DNA of 64,000 nucleotides from Isoetes taiwanensis (GCA_021234155.1 JAJEKV010000273.1:308001-372000); one strand, 5' to 3'; numbered from the stretch's first letter, positions 1 through 12,268 are shown. The notes: generated by a model not told the origin, from the sequence alone. Program-made: numbers and translations.

Positions 1-534
1 AATAACATTTTCCCATCACATAAAATCATTAAATCCATCATTTAAACAATTCCTAATATGCAAATACCCCATTGGCACCCCTATACCCTTTAGCATCACA
101 ACAATTGTGACTTATATCCCTATTTTTGTCAGATAAGGCCACCATAAAACAATCCCAACCTTGTTCACAGTATTCCATCATAATAGGCCACAAACCTCCA
201 GCCTAAACTTCATAGCACGCTAAAAATAATATCTGCCAACTAAATTCCAATATTTCGTGTAGCTTTGCCAATAAAATTTTCCAATCACATCAATTCCTTA
301 GATCCATCATTTACATGCTCCATAATATCCACATACCCCATTGGCACACATGTACCCTTTAGCATCGCACCAAATGTAACTGATATCCAAATTTTTTGTG
401 AGATAAGGCCACAAAACACGTAAAACCCTGTTCTGTTCACAGTATTCCATCTTAATAGGCCACTAGCCACCAACCTAAACACCATGGCCAACTAGAGATA
501 CTATCTGTCAATAAAACATTCCTCTTAACCAAAT
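1..534. repeat. Imperfect direct repeat, about 240-270 bp period
   Basis: The stretch starting at 1 recurs from about 270. Both copies share the phrases around AATCCATCATTTA, ACCCCATTGGCAC, CCCTTTAGCATC, GATAAGGCCAC and TTCACAGTATTCCATC in the same order, and a third start (AATAAAACATTCC) appears at about 510. The copies have diverged with small indels. No convincing coding frame is present; the small minus-strand frame at 285-491 falls inside the repeat and looks fortuitous. The repeat family is not recognised. Confidence 0.6.
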
Positions 535-643
535 ATGCTCGAAATACCCATCCCCATCACTTTATTGAGAATATATTGCTTCTTCTAGCTTTTCTATTCC
601 AACGGACTTATTAGCAACCCCTTAGCCGCATTATCTTCATATT

Positions 644-744
644 CCTCTTCTTTTTCTTCTTCTTCTTCTTCTTCTTCTTTCTTCTTCTTCTTCTTCTTCT
701 TCTTCTTCTTCTTCTTCTTCTTCTTCTTCTTCTTCTTCTTCTTC
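644..744. repeat. (CTT)n microsatellite
   Basis: About 100 bp of CTT/TTC trinucleotide repeat with two interruptions near 651 and 680. It is a long polypyrimidine tract and so a likely length-polymorphic marker. Confidence 0.95.
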
Positions 745-920
745 GTACATGTTCTTGCCAAGACTACAGTCACAGTTATGCAACCAATTACATTAAAAGA
801 ACCTTGTTCAAGGCAAGATCACTTATCCCAATATCCACCCTGGTTTTTTAGGCCAGGCCACATCAGGCACTCTAAAAACCTTAGCCCATATAAATATCTA
901 GATTTGAAAAATCATATTCC

Positions 921-1025
921 ATAAAGTGTAAATCTTAAATTTTAAAGCATAAAAGTGTAAATCTCAAGTGTAAATCTCAAATTTTAAAGTTCAAAAGTGT
1001 AAATCTCAAATTTTAGAGTATAAAG
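921..1025. repeat. Short AT-rich minisatellite
   Basis: The motif AAGTGTAAATCTCAAATTTT is repeated four times with small changes and one truncated unit. No coding function is visible. Confidence 0.75.
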
Positions 1026-1030
1026 TTCAA

Positions 1031-2515
1031 AGAATAACATATTCTGTACTCTCATTTCCAGCTATTCCATTTCCGCGTTAACGTCAACTCTAACAGCAAA
1101 ATGGAGACAATTAGAGGAGATATCTGCAGCCAACCAATACACAATTAGCATGATAATGGTAAATGTGCAAGGGCCAAAAGGTACATTGGGTCTCTCAGTT
1201 TATCACTGATCACCAATTGTATCCTTTTGCCCTGAGGTGACATTTAACAAGAAAGGACACTGGAATATTAACGTTTTTAGCATTATAGACTTCCCATTTG
1301 ATCTCAAGTATAACCATCAGACGAGAACTAATTTCTTAGTCCCAAATCTAGCTGGTTATTATGATCTCAAAAATATTATTTTAGCCTTGATCATCATAGT
1401 CAGGTTCATAGCATATCATAAAATATTTAACATTTTAACTTCCTCAGTTCGATCTCAACCTTTTATATGAGCATTTCCAACATATTTCAGATTTATTCAA
1501 GAATCATAGTCACTTCCAAAAACGTATCATAATCGAATATAAGATTTAGAATATAAACTTTTGAATATAAGAATTAGAATTAATTTAAGCATGTCATCTG
1601 TGGCAGCATTTGAACAACAAAGTAGCTAACCATAGAGCTCATCTATGAGCCGAAGCATCAAAGCTTGTTCTTGCATCTTGCATCATAAACAGCCACTTTT
1701 TTCAACTTAACAGGAATATTAGCAGGCTTCAATTTACCATGGCTGGAACTAAGCATTCAGATTAAAGCAGCATCATTCAGATTAAAGCAGTATTTTTATC
1801 GCAATATAGAAAATGAGGCAGTTCCGCAATTAGACACAAAGCTTTTGAAGTGAAGCTTGGTTTTCAAATGGTAAATGTATGTACTCAATATATCAAATCA
1901 AGAACATTTTTCTTTCGTCTAATAGTTCAAAAATAGTCCTTTTTATTTCACGTCTCTTCCATTAGATAAAGGCCTTATTGCATATAATAGTACGTTTTAG
2001 TACAAAGTTTAGTGTTTTTGAAGTGAGTTCTCCTGTAGATGGTTGATTGCATATAGCAGTACGTTTTGCCACAAAATTTAGCATTTTGGAAATCAAATTA
2101 TCATGTACAATGTAGTTGGGTTGGGATTTTTATCTATGGTGTTTCTCTCACCAAGCAACCATGCCTTCTAAGAATGCTCTAGAAAATGTTTTGACTTTTC
2201 ACCCTAAGGTATGGTCGCCTTCCTTCGCGACATGGACCCGTCATCACTCACCCCCCTCCCCTTGAACATATGTTGCAGGCCGCTAAAATAAAAAATCAAT
2301 GGCTAAGATTTGATGTCATGATAACAGGGCCCATCCACCATGGTTTATGGGCCCATCCCCCACGATTTATGGGCTCCTCACTAAAAATGTCATAACCCGG
2401 TGATGACTTTAAGATGTGAAAGTAAAAGTTGCTATATTTACCATTTTAAAATCTAGATTCGACGGTTTACTAGGATGCGTATGCTAAAACAACTTCATAA
2501 AATCGCCAAAATTTG
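1031..2515. other. Unassigned intergenic DNA
   Basis: I see no gene, splice-consistent exon series or element ends here. The short frame at 1237-1470 has no recognisable domain. A small direct repeat of GGGCCCATCC/TTTATGGGC lies around 2328-2372. Confidence 0.5.
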
Positions 2516-3823
2516 ATAATATAGAATAGAATAGAATATACATTAATGTCCCTTGTGTCATGAGGCCCTCGGACTTGTGTAGCATGGGCGAAGCTCCTAA
2601 AGGGCGCTACTAGCACATCAATTTGTTATAAAGTAGTAGCCTTTTCGAAGGCTGACTTTTTCTATTATTACCGGCATCCCGCTTTACCGCCCGGCCGTGG
2701 GGTGTGCGTCGATTATCAATCGGCTTTTAATCAACAATTTGTATGGGGTTTATGACCCGCTTTTTATACGGATCATATTACGAACCCTGTTTCACCTGTG
2801 TACTTCTCTATATCTGGTCATCGTTCGATCGGATCGCGTCGCCGGATCTCGAAGCGATTCAATTATTGTCATCGGAATATATACGGTTCCCCATCTTATA
2901 TTTCTGTATTTGTCTCACGATGTCTCCGTATATCAGGCAATCGTTAATCATGTGATTCTCATCCTCTACTCTCCCATTGTCACGCATTCTCGTGATATCC
3001 GGTCCTCCTTGTCTATTCCTCTCCACCCGTTTTTATGATTCTTAGATCATGACTCCCCATCTGAATCTAGCCGAATGTCTCTTCTAGTTTTTCCCGGTAT
3101 GTTATCCCCGATACATACGGTGTCCTACTTGCCTGATCCGGGTTGAAAAACTGTCATGAGCCAGTGTCTTGGGTCTGTGGTGTCATTGCAGCCATGCTCT
3201 TGTGGCTCATGCCCCCTCCTCATTCCACTTGCCCTTCCTTTATTAGGTCGCTCGGGTTTAATCCCATCTCTACGATCCAACTTGCCACATCTTTAAACCA
3301 TCCGCTGATGAGGTGAGGATGTGTGATTTTCTTGATTCGGTGATTGCAATCTTTGGACAATTTCCCTGAATGTCTCTGCATTGTCCCTAATCGGGTACCT
3401 TACGGTTCTCTCCCATGCTCTCACCTCCATTGGTTTTGCCCGTTTGAGGACCATGATTGTCCCGGCGTATTTGTCCTTGCTTTAAATTCTGTCGTACCCT
3501 TTGCCTAAGGATTCCTTCTGTTTTTCCCATTTTAAATCTTTAGGCTGGCCCCGGGCTTCCCCTATATAATTGAGTGGTGGCTACTCTTTTTGCCTTTGAA
3601 TAAGTAACATTTGATGTCGATCAATTATTACGCTTACATTGCGCGAAATTCTTCATATTGAAATAACTCCCTATAGCTGATTGGAACACGGTATGCGCCC
3701 CCTTGGCCCATTTCCATGTGCCATGCGCGCATTACCCTAGATATCGTATTCCGTTGCTTCCTCTATTTCTTTTCCTTATATCCGAAGGGTCTATGCACGT
3801 TCTTATGGCCAAAGATGACTATC

Positions 3824-6060
3824 TTAGTCTTTGCTAAATTTGCAGTCAGCCTGATCGAATACTGTTTCTTCACAGAATTGTTCTAGAATTTTTAGCAGTC
3901 TGTGTATCCCCTTGTTTTTTGTGGCCATCATACTTAGATCATCAGCATATAGCATAATTGGTACCCGTATTCGTCCCCTTGCTGTTCTGCTATGTATCCC
4001 TGCAAAGCATCTATGTATATTCCAAACGAGTTGGGGATAGCGGGCAGGTTTTGTTTTCACCTGTGTCACAGTTTATTGGTTGTCCTTCTTGCTCTATCTT
4101 GGCATATACCCTATGGTATAGTCTTGCAATCGACCCTACCATATTTCTCGGAGCTTGCATGTCCATCAATCTTTGTAGTAGCTTCTCTCTCGGGACTGTG
4201 TCGAATGCTTTCCTGAAATCTACAAAGCAACAGATGATCTTTCTTCCATGTGCCTTGTTCTGTTCTATTAATATCCGAAGAGTTACTAGGTGGTCGGTGG
4301 TTGAGTGTTCCGGCCTGAATCCTGCTTGCCCTTGTGCTCTCATGTTTCCTTCTTCTGCCCATTTCTTTAATTTGTTATCCAGTGCTTTTCCAAACCATTT
4401 TGCGAAAATGGAACTCACCATTATTGTCCTATAGTTTCCTGGATCCTGCCTGCTTCCTGCCTTATGCAGAGGTATGACTCTATTGTACGTCCACCTGTCT
4501 GGAAGCCCTGTGTGTATGATGCCGTTGAAAATGTCTGTGACCTGTCTGCCAATTTCTGTCTCAACACACTTCAGTAATTCCACGGTCAGACCATATAGAT
4601 CCGGTGCTTTATGGTTAGCCATCGTGTTTAGGGCTATCATTACCTCTAGCATGTTGAAGCATGGTTTGTCCGAATCCTGCAACATTGGTATTGATACAGG
4701 AGGTGCCCCTGTCTTATACAATTTCTCCAGGTATTTCTCCCATCCTGCTGTTCCAATACCGTCATGTTCACTCCTTGTTTTCATATTATCCCCTCCCTTC
4801 TGTTTGAATCCCCTCCAAAATCTTTGGGGCTGTTTCTTCAGTAATTTTCCCATATACCATTGGTGTTGCAGCAGGTTATTATTCCGTTTTATCTTTAGTA
4901 ATCTTATGTATGCTGCTTTTTCTTTCTGGTATGTCTCCCTCCCTCTATGTTCTTTTGTTTTCCTTTTTTGCTCCCTGCACTCGTCATTGTACCATACTGA
5001 TGTTCTGAAGGCCCTGTTCTTTCTGGTTCTGTTCCTTTTCCCAAACACCTCTGTTGCTACTCTTACCATGATGTCATTGAGTGTATTACCATTGTCATTC
5101 GCGTTGTGTTTTCCCCATTTCCATTTTCCCATTTTCTCCATGACTGTTTGTATGAATATATCTGTGTATTTTTCTTGAAATTGGATCCTCACTCTCGCTT
5201 TCTTTTCCTCCTTTCCCCTTGTGTTATTAATCTGTGGCGTCCCACCCCTTCTGAGTGTTAATTTGATCGGTCTATGACTCTCCCTTTTTCCAGTCGGCCA
5301 AACCTGTAGCATTAATCCTTCTATTCTTTCTACTGCTTGGCCGTTCAAAATTACATAATCTACTATGCTCTTACCATGTGCATTTCTTTCTGTAAAACCC
5401 CCGATCCCTCCATTTTTTTCCTCCATTAGCTATGATCACCCATGTTGCCGTGCAGACTTCCAGCAGTATTTCGCCTTTAGCGTTGACCTCTGCCTTGTCC
5501 TCTGTATCTCTCTGCCAATCCTGTGTTCTTGCTGTGTATATTGAGTGACCATCCTTCTCATCGGTGTTAGTGCTTTGTGCTTCATTGCCATGGTTACGGC
5601 ATTTAAGTTCCCTACTAGTATTATTGGTCCCTGTTCTTTCCATTTCATCATACTTTCCCCTAGGTCCAGCAACTCTAGCTTATCACTGTTTGGCGGATAA
5701 TATGCAATTATCAGAAATATGTCTTGTTTGTTTTTCAATTGGACATTCAACACCATGTATCTTTTATTGATATCTGAATGTAACATACATGCGCTGTTAG
5801 CTATACTATTCTTTACATACAGCCCGGCCCGCACTTCCCCTCCCTATCTTGAAATCCTTGTCTTTCCGGCCGTGAGCAATCTGGTATCCTTCTTCCTCTG
5901 GCAGCCTCTTGACGTTATGCTCCCATGTTTCTACCAGGCATATTATGTCGCAGCTGTGGGCACCTTCTAGTCTCTCTCCATCATCCCACGGGTACCCGGT
6001 ACAGTTCCAGTACCATATTGTCAGCGTCTCTTCCCTCGAGGTTGCTCCTTCGGGGTCTCA
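3824..6060 (-). pseudogene. LINE A ORF2: endonuclease and reverse transcriptase
   Basis: The endonuclease part (about 6060-5370) shows WYWNCTGYPW, DIICLVETW and PIILVGNLNAV; the last corresponds to the family's GDFNAV motif, so the catalytic Asp is changed to Asn. The RT part (5426-4011) shows NHKAPDLYGLTVELLK, VIPLHKAGSRQDPGNYRTI, QAGFRPEHSTTDHLVTLR and CCFVDFRKAFDTVP, which are classic non-LTR RT blocks. The catalytic YADD box (MLYADDLSMMA) falls in another frame at 4069-3824, so at least one frameshift lies between them. Known role of intact relatives: target-primed reverse transcription. This copy is broken. Confidence 0.9.
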
Positions 6061-6071
6061 GGTTATACATC

Positions 6072-6673
6072 TCATTGCACTGCTCTTCTTGGTCTTCCTC
6101 TGGTCTTCATTGTCGGGGTTGGCCCCCCAAACCCTGCTTGTGTTGTTCGGTCTTCGCTTCCCCCGCTTCCGCTTCTTCCTGCCTCTCTGTTCTGATTCCC
6201 TTCTAACGTGATCGCCCTTAGTGCTCCCCCCAGCAATCTGCTCTCCTGCCCCTGTTGTATTGTCTTAAGGGGGTGTATGTTTTCCTTTTCCACTTCCGTT
6301 AATTTTGCTACTCCCTGTGTCCCCATAGTCTGTTCTTGCGGTTGAGTCGCCTGTTCTCTTACCCTCTTGTGAAGGTAAACTTTGCTGCGTTCGACCCCCC
6401 CTTTGTATCCTGCTTGGTTCAGCTCCCTGGCTTTGGCTAGCTCCCTGTGTAGTCCTTGACGCTGCATTACTGTTAAAGACTCCTGTACTTTGATTCCATT
6501 CCTCAATCTGGATCCCATCTGCAAGATTCTTTCTTTGGTTGCCAAGTCCCTCAGTGTCAGGTTTATATGTCTCGATCTCCCTCTCCATTGGCCTGACCGT
6601 AGTGCCTTGACAATGACGCTTCTGTGTTCCTTGAACACTGTCTCTATCACTTCTTTGCAGACAGAATCTTTGC
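6072..6673 (-). pseudogene. LINE A ORF1-like fragment
   Basis: An open minus-strand frame of about 190 codons lies immediately 5' of the endonuclease. It is rich in Arg, Gln, Glu and Gly (HINLTLRDLATKERILQMG, MQRQGLHRELAKAREL) with a helical first half and a low-complexity Gly/Arg tail. I infer an ORF1 nucleic-acid-binding protein from position and composition; no zinc knuckle is visible. The 5' part may be missing, because the element seems to start inside this frame. Confidence 0.55.
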
Positions 6674-6680
6674 ATAATAT

Positions 6681-7158
6681 TGCATCCCAATTATAATAAA
6701 TTCGTCAAAGTAATGGACATTTTACAGTAAAAACCTCAATTTTATGGTAAGACATTCAATTCTACTAATTTTGTTTCTATAAAATTGTTGGGAAAATAGG
6801 AAACAGTCGCCACCATTTCTATAGTTTAGAAGCAGCTAGGAGATGATAAAGTCATTACTGGTCATAACTTCTCCTTCCCATCTCTGTTTAGCACATGGAC
6901 ATGTGCATTTGAAAGCTATTTGAAAGGGTCTTCTGAGGATTAGGCATCTGCCACGTTTGCCTCTTAAATCTCTTGAAAAGCTTCAAAGAAATTGATGGAA
7001 ACCCCCTGCGCGCTAGGAAGGGGACCTGCCTCACGGAGGGGGCCATTAGACCCCCTCCTCTTCCGCCTACTCTAACTTTTTGTAGATATGTCAGAATCAG
7101 GCGATTTTTTATTCATGTGAAATGCAAACATGTTTAAATATCCAAAAAACATGTTTTT
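6681..7158. other. Unassigned spacer
   Basis: No gene or element structure is seen between LINE A and the short retroelement tail. Confidence 0.5.
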
Positions 7159-7164
7159 AATCAA

Positions 7165-7167
<3 letters not shown>

Positions 7168-7203
<36 letters not shown>

Positions 7204-7375
7204 TAGAACTAGTTAAATTATATTAATTATATAAGGGTACAAAGAAAGGAAAGGAGCCCCTAAGGAGCATGAGCTACCAAGCTCACGTGCTGGGCACAAG
7301 ACCCCTAGCTGCTACTCATCTGATTGTAAAGAGGAGAATCCACCTTCACCTCTCATCCATGAACACTTAAAATGC
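7168..7375 (-). mobile_element. 5'-truncated L1-type LINE or SINE 3' end, with TSD
   Basis: On the minus strand this 208-bp piece ends in a roughly 30-nt poly(A) tail (plus-strand T run 7168-7197), preceded by a 3' UTR-like sequence with CCTTTCTTTGTACCCTTATA. The 9-mer AATCAATCT flanks it directly at 7159-7167 and 7376-7384, a good target-site duplication. Size, tail and TSD fit a severely 5'-truncated L1-type insertion; a SINE is the alternative. Confidence 0.8.
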
Positions 7376-7384
7376 AATCAATCT

Positions 7385-8229
7385 TGACTTTGACTGTGCC
7401 TCCATTTTTAAGTTTGCCTCTTAAGTGCGCGAAATATGGCAACCATACCCTAAATGCCAAGGAACTATGGTTTTAAAAAATGCTCTAATGGCATTTGAAA
7501 GGTTTTGCACTTTATGTTTTCATTGTGTTGGGATTCTATTATAGATCTGCCACATGGGATGGTGTTACAAGATCATTGTATATGGCAACTTTTGACTATT
7601 GTAGAAGTTAATAAATAACCAACTTATTGTATTGCAACCTATCCCATGTACTTGAGATTTGCACCATTATTGTTAGCAACATTCTCTGCAATTTTAACAT
7701 TATCATCGTCCATAAATGTCTAGGCTTTCTTCACTTTTAATTAGCAAACATATCATTCATAGCACTAGCTCTTATACTCTACTATGCCTTAACTCTGCAA
7801 TGTCTACTTTTATAGATATGAACAACATAAATTCAAATATGGAAACAACCTCAACAATTATTAGACATGGCCACGTGCATTCTACATGTTCCCAAAATGA
7901 TCCAAGGACCCAGAAGTTTTATGCAAGTGTACAAGTTTCCAATATTTACAGGTTTCCAAATTATGCCCAGCAATGCTGGGCACCGTTACTAGTAATGCTA
8001 GAAGACTATGTATTGCCTCGCTAGAAAAGTGTTGAATCTAGTTGGCATCGAAAATAATTGAATTAAATTTCTAATAGACAACTCGTTATGACTAGAAAAG
8101 CTTTAGCTGTTGGACTTAGTAGCTTTACGTATAAGGGAATGGCGGTGGAACGCATTTCAAGATCTCGAGGTCGAGGCTGTTTGATATGGCGGAATGCCGC
8201 CCCCGCCATTCACTCAACGTGAAAGCCGG
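7385..8229. other. Unassigned intergenic DNA
   Basis: No supported gene or element. The frame at 7716-8024 encodes no recognisable domain. Confidence 0.5.
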
Positions 8230-8433
8230 GCAGGCTGCATTCAGCCATGGATCTATGCTAGGTGGACGTCTAGGATTAATTTCTTGCAAAATACAGAGTA
8301 GCATCAGAACAAGATTTCAGAATGCAGACTAACATTTTAGAATGTAGACCAAGAAGCGGCAGGCGACATCCACAAAATGAATCTTCGCCACGTGTCAAAC
8401 ATGGATTGGCTCATACGACTGAATGCAGCCTGC
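8230..8433. repeat. Inverted repeat, 15-bp perfect arms
   Basis: GCAGGCTGCATTCAG at 8230-8244 is perfectly inverted at 8419-8433, with CATGG-containing sequence next to both arms and a 174-bp loop. It could be the core of a small foldback element; no TSD was found. Confidence 0.5.
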
Positions 8434-8513
8434 GAGGCTTTTACGCATGGCATATGGTGTGCAGAGTGGGCACGTTGTGTGCATAATCTATATTTTATTA
8501 TGTATTAACGAAA

Positions 8514-9456
8514 GTGGCTAGGTCTAAATGACAGCTACCTCGTCGTGTCTGCATGTTCGCGGGAATGTTCGCGTCAGCCATCATCCATGTAGGTAATTCC
8601 CTATACCAGATTGTAGAACGTAATATAGGTGTACAACCATAGATTAGAGAATTCCTTCCTATTGCTTCAGTAATAACAATGAATGCATCAGTAAACGCAG
8701 CTTGCCTGCAATGACGAAGAGATTCATAACGTTCAGCCTCTGTCATCACCGTTGCTAAGTTCAATATCAAGCAAGACTGGACGCCCATTTGAATAAATCG
8801 AGCAAAATGAATGGGTCAGAGGAAGCTTACAGACCAAGTTCTGGACCTCAAAAGCGATGGAGCTAGAATGGGTGAAGATCTGTTGTTGCTAAGTTAAATA
8901 TCAAGACTGGATACCCATTTGAATTAATCGAGCAAAATGAATGGGTCAGAGGAAGCTTACAGGCCAAGTTCAGGACTTCAAAAGCGATGGACCTGGAATA
9001 TATAATCCATGGACCTGGAATATATAATCCATGCTTAGCCATTTGTTGCTTGCAGAGGAAGAAAGGGGAACCAGGATTGCTTGAAGAGAAAGGAATGGAA
9101 AGAGCCACCAGAGGGTTTGCTTGAAGAGCAAGAAAGGGGAAATTATGGGACTTTTTTTTTTTTTGTTATTTTTTCATGTGAACGTGTCATGCCGAGGTTT
9201 TTCTTGGGGCAGAAATATTAGCTTCAAACATAAATTAAACATAAATTGAAGCTGGCTTAATATTTATAATATATGTAATATTTAATATATGTACTGAAAA
9301 TTGGCTAGGTCTAAGTGACGGCTACCTCGTCGTGTTTGCATGTTCGAGGGAATGTTCGCGTCAGCCATCATCCATATAGGTAATTCTCCATACCAGATTG
9401 TAGAACGTAATATAGGTGTACAACCATAGATTAGAGAATTCCTTCCTATTGCTTCA
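8514..9456. repeat. Duplicated about 155-bp block (8514-8669 and 9300-9456)
   Basis: The block beginning TGGCTAGGTCTAA and ending CCTTCCTATTGCTTCA occurs twice in direct orientation, about 786 bp apart, with only a handful of differences. The second copy stops exactly where the kinase exon begins (ATG at 9459). Both copies end in a polypyrimidine stretch followed by a CAG/AAG that resembles a 3' splice site. The block could therefore be the end of a 5' UTR intron, duplicated upstream. Between the copies lies a further imperfect duplication of about 110 bp (8750-8863 and 8883-8995) and a 22-bp tandem repeat (8989-9010 and 9011-9032). Confidence 0.8.
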
Positions 9457-9458
9457 AG

Positions 9459-11563
9459 ATGCGCTTCGGGAAGGATAAGGATGTTGTTACTCACGATTCT
9501 TCTCTTCCTCAAGGTTGTGAACTTCATAATCACCGCAAATATGACATCTTCTGTTCCTGCATCGAAAAGGACTCCATGTCTATCTTGAAAAAGGGCAACT
9601 GGAGGTACCTTACTGAACCCTTTGCAGCTGTACTCAAAGAATACAAAACTGAATCATCACCATTAACAAGGGAAGGTGCGCTTTTGCACATAGCATTTAT
9701 CTCAGAGTACAAGCCTGCTCTTCTTAGGGAAGTGTATGCTGATGTGATGTGCGCACAAAAGGAAATGTTTCTTCCAATTTTCAATGAAAAGGGGCTTGAA
9801 CAGTTCAAACTGGCAGCAAGCGGTGGGGATGCCCAAGCTCAGCAAATCATTGACCATTGGAAGAGAGTTTCTGCTCCATTTTGGCCGCCACGCTGGTTGG
9901 AGCAACAGTAAGCATAAATCTTTAATAGCATCTCATGCCTTGCACTGTTTATCTTAGTATCAAATAGGGACGTCCTTCTTAGTATGGAATATATGTTTTA
10001 AGGATAAGCTTCATTCTAATAACCCTTTTATATGCCTTCAGAGTGTTCAGCAATCGAAAAGAAGTAGCTCGTATGCTTGTTGAGGAAGGATCACATGTAT
10101 TCCGTGAACATTTTAAGATACACCACTATCAGTGCATACATTTAGTTCAAAAGATGCTTTCTGTACAGGACCTTCTACGCCATCTTATAGATAATCAGTA
10201 TAAAAATCTATGCCGTAGGCATATAATGGGAGTCTTAGAACGAGGAAAAGTCTTACTGCAACATTGCACAAGCCGTTACTGGCTGCTTACAGGACTATTT
10301 AAATCAGAAGCGGAGAAGGAGTTTGAAGAAATCATTATTGAATTGGATGACTATTGTCTATTGATGATTGATCTATTGTTACCGGAATCGGCTATATATG
10401 TCAACGAGCACCTCAAGAAATTCAGGGAATCGTTTGAGCCAGGTAATAATAGTCTTAGTTTTTGTGCTCGAAAGGATAAGCTACAGTTTTTAGATGACTT
10501 AGCAGAGTATCAGCCACTGGCTCATGAATCGGGGTTGGTTGAACTTCTTCTGTCAAAGGAGTTCATTGGTTCACATCATCAGAGATGTGGAGATGAACAT
10601 CCACTCTTGCGAAGTGAAGAGATAGAGACAGTAAGTGTCTTGGGAGCAGGTGCAGATGGTGAGGTTTCTGAAATTAAGTGGAAACATGTTACCCTTGCCA
10701 TGAAAAAGTTCGAGCATGAAAGTAAAGAGGTAGGCATACTTGCAAAATTGAAGCACCCTAATATAATAACAGTAGTTTACTCCCCAGCAGGGAATGGACG
10801 GATGTTCATGGAATGCCTAAAGTCGTTTACAAACTTTGTTGAGAAATGCCAGCCCTCATATGCTCTTTCTCTAGATATCATGCTGCAAATTGCATGCGCC
10901 ATGTGTTACTTACACGATAACGATACAATTCACCGTGATTTGAAACCTGCCAACTTGCTGATTAATTGTGACAATCCAACATGCAAAAATTTGCATGTCA
11001 AAGTTGCGGGTTTTGGACATGTAAGGTCCCATTTCAACACAGAAAATGCGACGACCCTGGGTACCCTACCTTACATGGCACCAGAGGTTTTCAAAGAAGA
11101 ACGTTACAGTAAAAAGGCTGATGTCTTTAGTTATGCCAAAACCTGTTTCTATATTCTAACAGGAGAACCTCCCTCAACAACTAGTGCTTGCCCTTCTAAT
11201 ATTCCTAGCTCTCTATGGCACTACCTTAACACATGCTCTGACGAAAATGCTGAGAATCGGCCATCGTTTGCACAAATCTGCAGAGTCCTAAAGTTGTTAA
11301 AGAAGGCAGATGTAATTGCTGTCACTCCTCAAGTAGATGAAGCCTACAGTGATTATTCTGGTGGACCTATGGTAATAGATGATAAATTTTGGCATTGGCG
11401 TAGGATTGAAACAGATATTATAAAATCTGCAGCACTGGCAATGCTTGAACATCCAAGCGATTCAACAACGCAACACACAGTAGAGGAGCTGAGAGAATGG
11501 CTTGTTGTGGACAAGCTAAAAACGCCGCAATTATTCAAGAAAATATCAAATCCTCAACTACTG
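9459..11563 (+). CDS. Kinase-GH5 fusion gene, exons 1-2: helical N-terminus and (pseudo)kinase
   Basis: Exon 1 is 9459-9907 (donor GTAAGC) and exon 2 is 10042-11563 (acceptor CTTCAG, donor GTAATT); the join restores a Gln codon. Residues 1-345 are mainly helical and not assigned. The kinase domain runs from about 347 to 590: GAGADGEV glycine loop, Lys371 in LAMKKF, HRDLKPANLL at about 447, MAPEVF, and a typical C-lobe (ADVFSYA, NRPSF). The metal-binding DFG is GFG: codon 11009-11011 is GGT where GAT is expected. The domain probably has impaired catalysis. The last 30 residues of exon 2 (EWLVVDKLKTPQLF, ISNPQLL) align with the WLV-EGWIKPSLF-IPN-LLDGT start of plant GH5 glucanase-like proteins, so the fusion is inside this exon. 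The ATG at 9459 follows an AG, so an upstream non-coding exon is possible. Confidence 0.8.
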
Positions 11564-11645
11564 GTAATTTGCAAATGATGCTTTATGCCAACGTATAACT
11601 ATAAGTGCTATTACTTAACAGAAAAATCTTTGAATCCAAACCCAG

Positions 11646-12268
11646 GATGGAACTGTTATTATATTGAAGTCTGTGAAGCTCCAAAAATACCTGTCAGTTG
11701 ATGGGGATTTGTTGAGGGCAAACAAGGATCTCAGATCGCAGGCGCAGGAATTCAAGGTAAGTAAGATTTAGTGTTCATAAGCTACCTTTTTTAAAGTGAA
11801 TCTCAGGTTTCAAGTTTTGGTATACCTAGCTATGGCGACACGAGAAGAAAGGCTTTTTCCATATTCAAGGACCAGGGCCGAGGTTCAGGTTCTTGAGGAC
11901 GAATGGAACAGGCAGGCCAATATTTGAGCGCGGCTGCATATCCAAAGAGGAGACCCTGGAGATCACTGTAAGCCCAAAAGCCAAACCTAATGCAGACACA
12001 TTTCAAGTACATTTCAAAGCGCAGGATGATCGTCGCCCTCTTCAGGTACTTCAAACATCGTCATGTTATTTTGGTTGGGCCTCATTTTGGACTTGTATCT
12101 CATCAGGTGCCAATGGATGGTTGTGCTATAGAATCTCTGTCCACAAAAGACGAATGGTCCGACAATGACCCTGCCCTTTACGAAATGACCATCATCGCAT
12201 CACCACCCGGTGGGGAGTTTCAGCTTGTTAACGGCTATGGTAAAAAAAAGTCATCCAGAGTTCTCAAG
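11646..12268 (+). CDS. Kinase-GH5 fusion gene, exons 3-5: beta-trefoil-like domain of the GH5 part
   Basis: Three exons continue the frame at phase 0: 11646-11756, 11830-12045 and 12107-12268, with acceptors CCCAG, CCTAG and ATCAG and donors GTAAGT, GTACTT and GTACTA. Together with exons 1-2 they give about 820 codons. The product matches, from family memory, the fascin/ricin-like domain that precedes the barrel in plant GH5 'glucan 1,3-beta-glucosidase-like' proteins: DGTVIILKSVKLQKYLSVDG, EFKLWR, NADTFQVHFKA, DPALYEMTIIASPPGGEFQL and NGYGKKKSSRVLK. That domain is thought to bind carbohydrate. No frameshift or stop was found in these exons, which argues that the gene was functional recently. 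The plus-strand frames in neighbouring phases are shadows. Confidence 0.8.

Larger units (their letters stand above)
2523..6673 (-). mobile_element. Non-LTR retrotransposon (LINE A), decayed
   Basis: A minus-strand LINE with, in order from its 5' side near 6673, an ORF1-like segment, an AP-type endonuclease, a reverse transcriptase and a 3' end near 2523. The 3' tail is not poly(A): on the minus strand it is a pentanucleotide repeat (ATTCT)n, seen on the plus strand as AGAATAGAATAGAAT. The heptamer ATAATAT flanks both ends (2516-2522 and 6674-6680). This is a possible target-site duplication but it is short and AT-rich. Frameshifts separate the endonuclease, RT and YADD blocks, so the copy cannot be active. 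The two ends are less certain than the body. Confidence 0.85.

Noticed and set aside
3958-5178. Long plus-strand frames (158 and 234 codons)
   Set aside because: They are antisense shadows of the LINE A reverse transcriptase, which has clear RT motifs on the minus strand.
5564-6211. Plus-strand frames rich in Ser, Leu and Phe
   Set aside because: Antisense of the LINE A endonuclease and ORF1.
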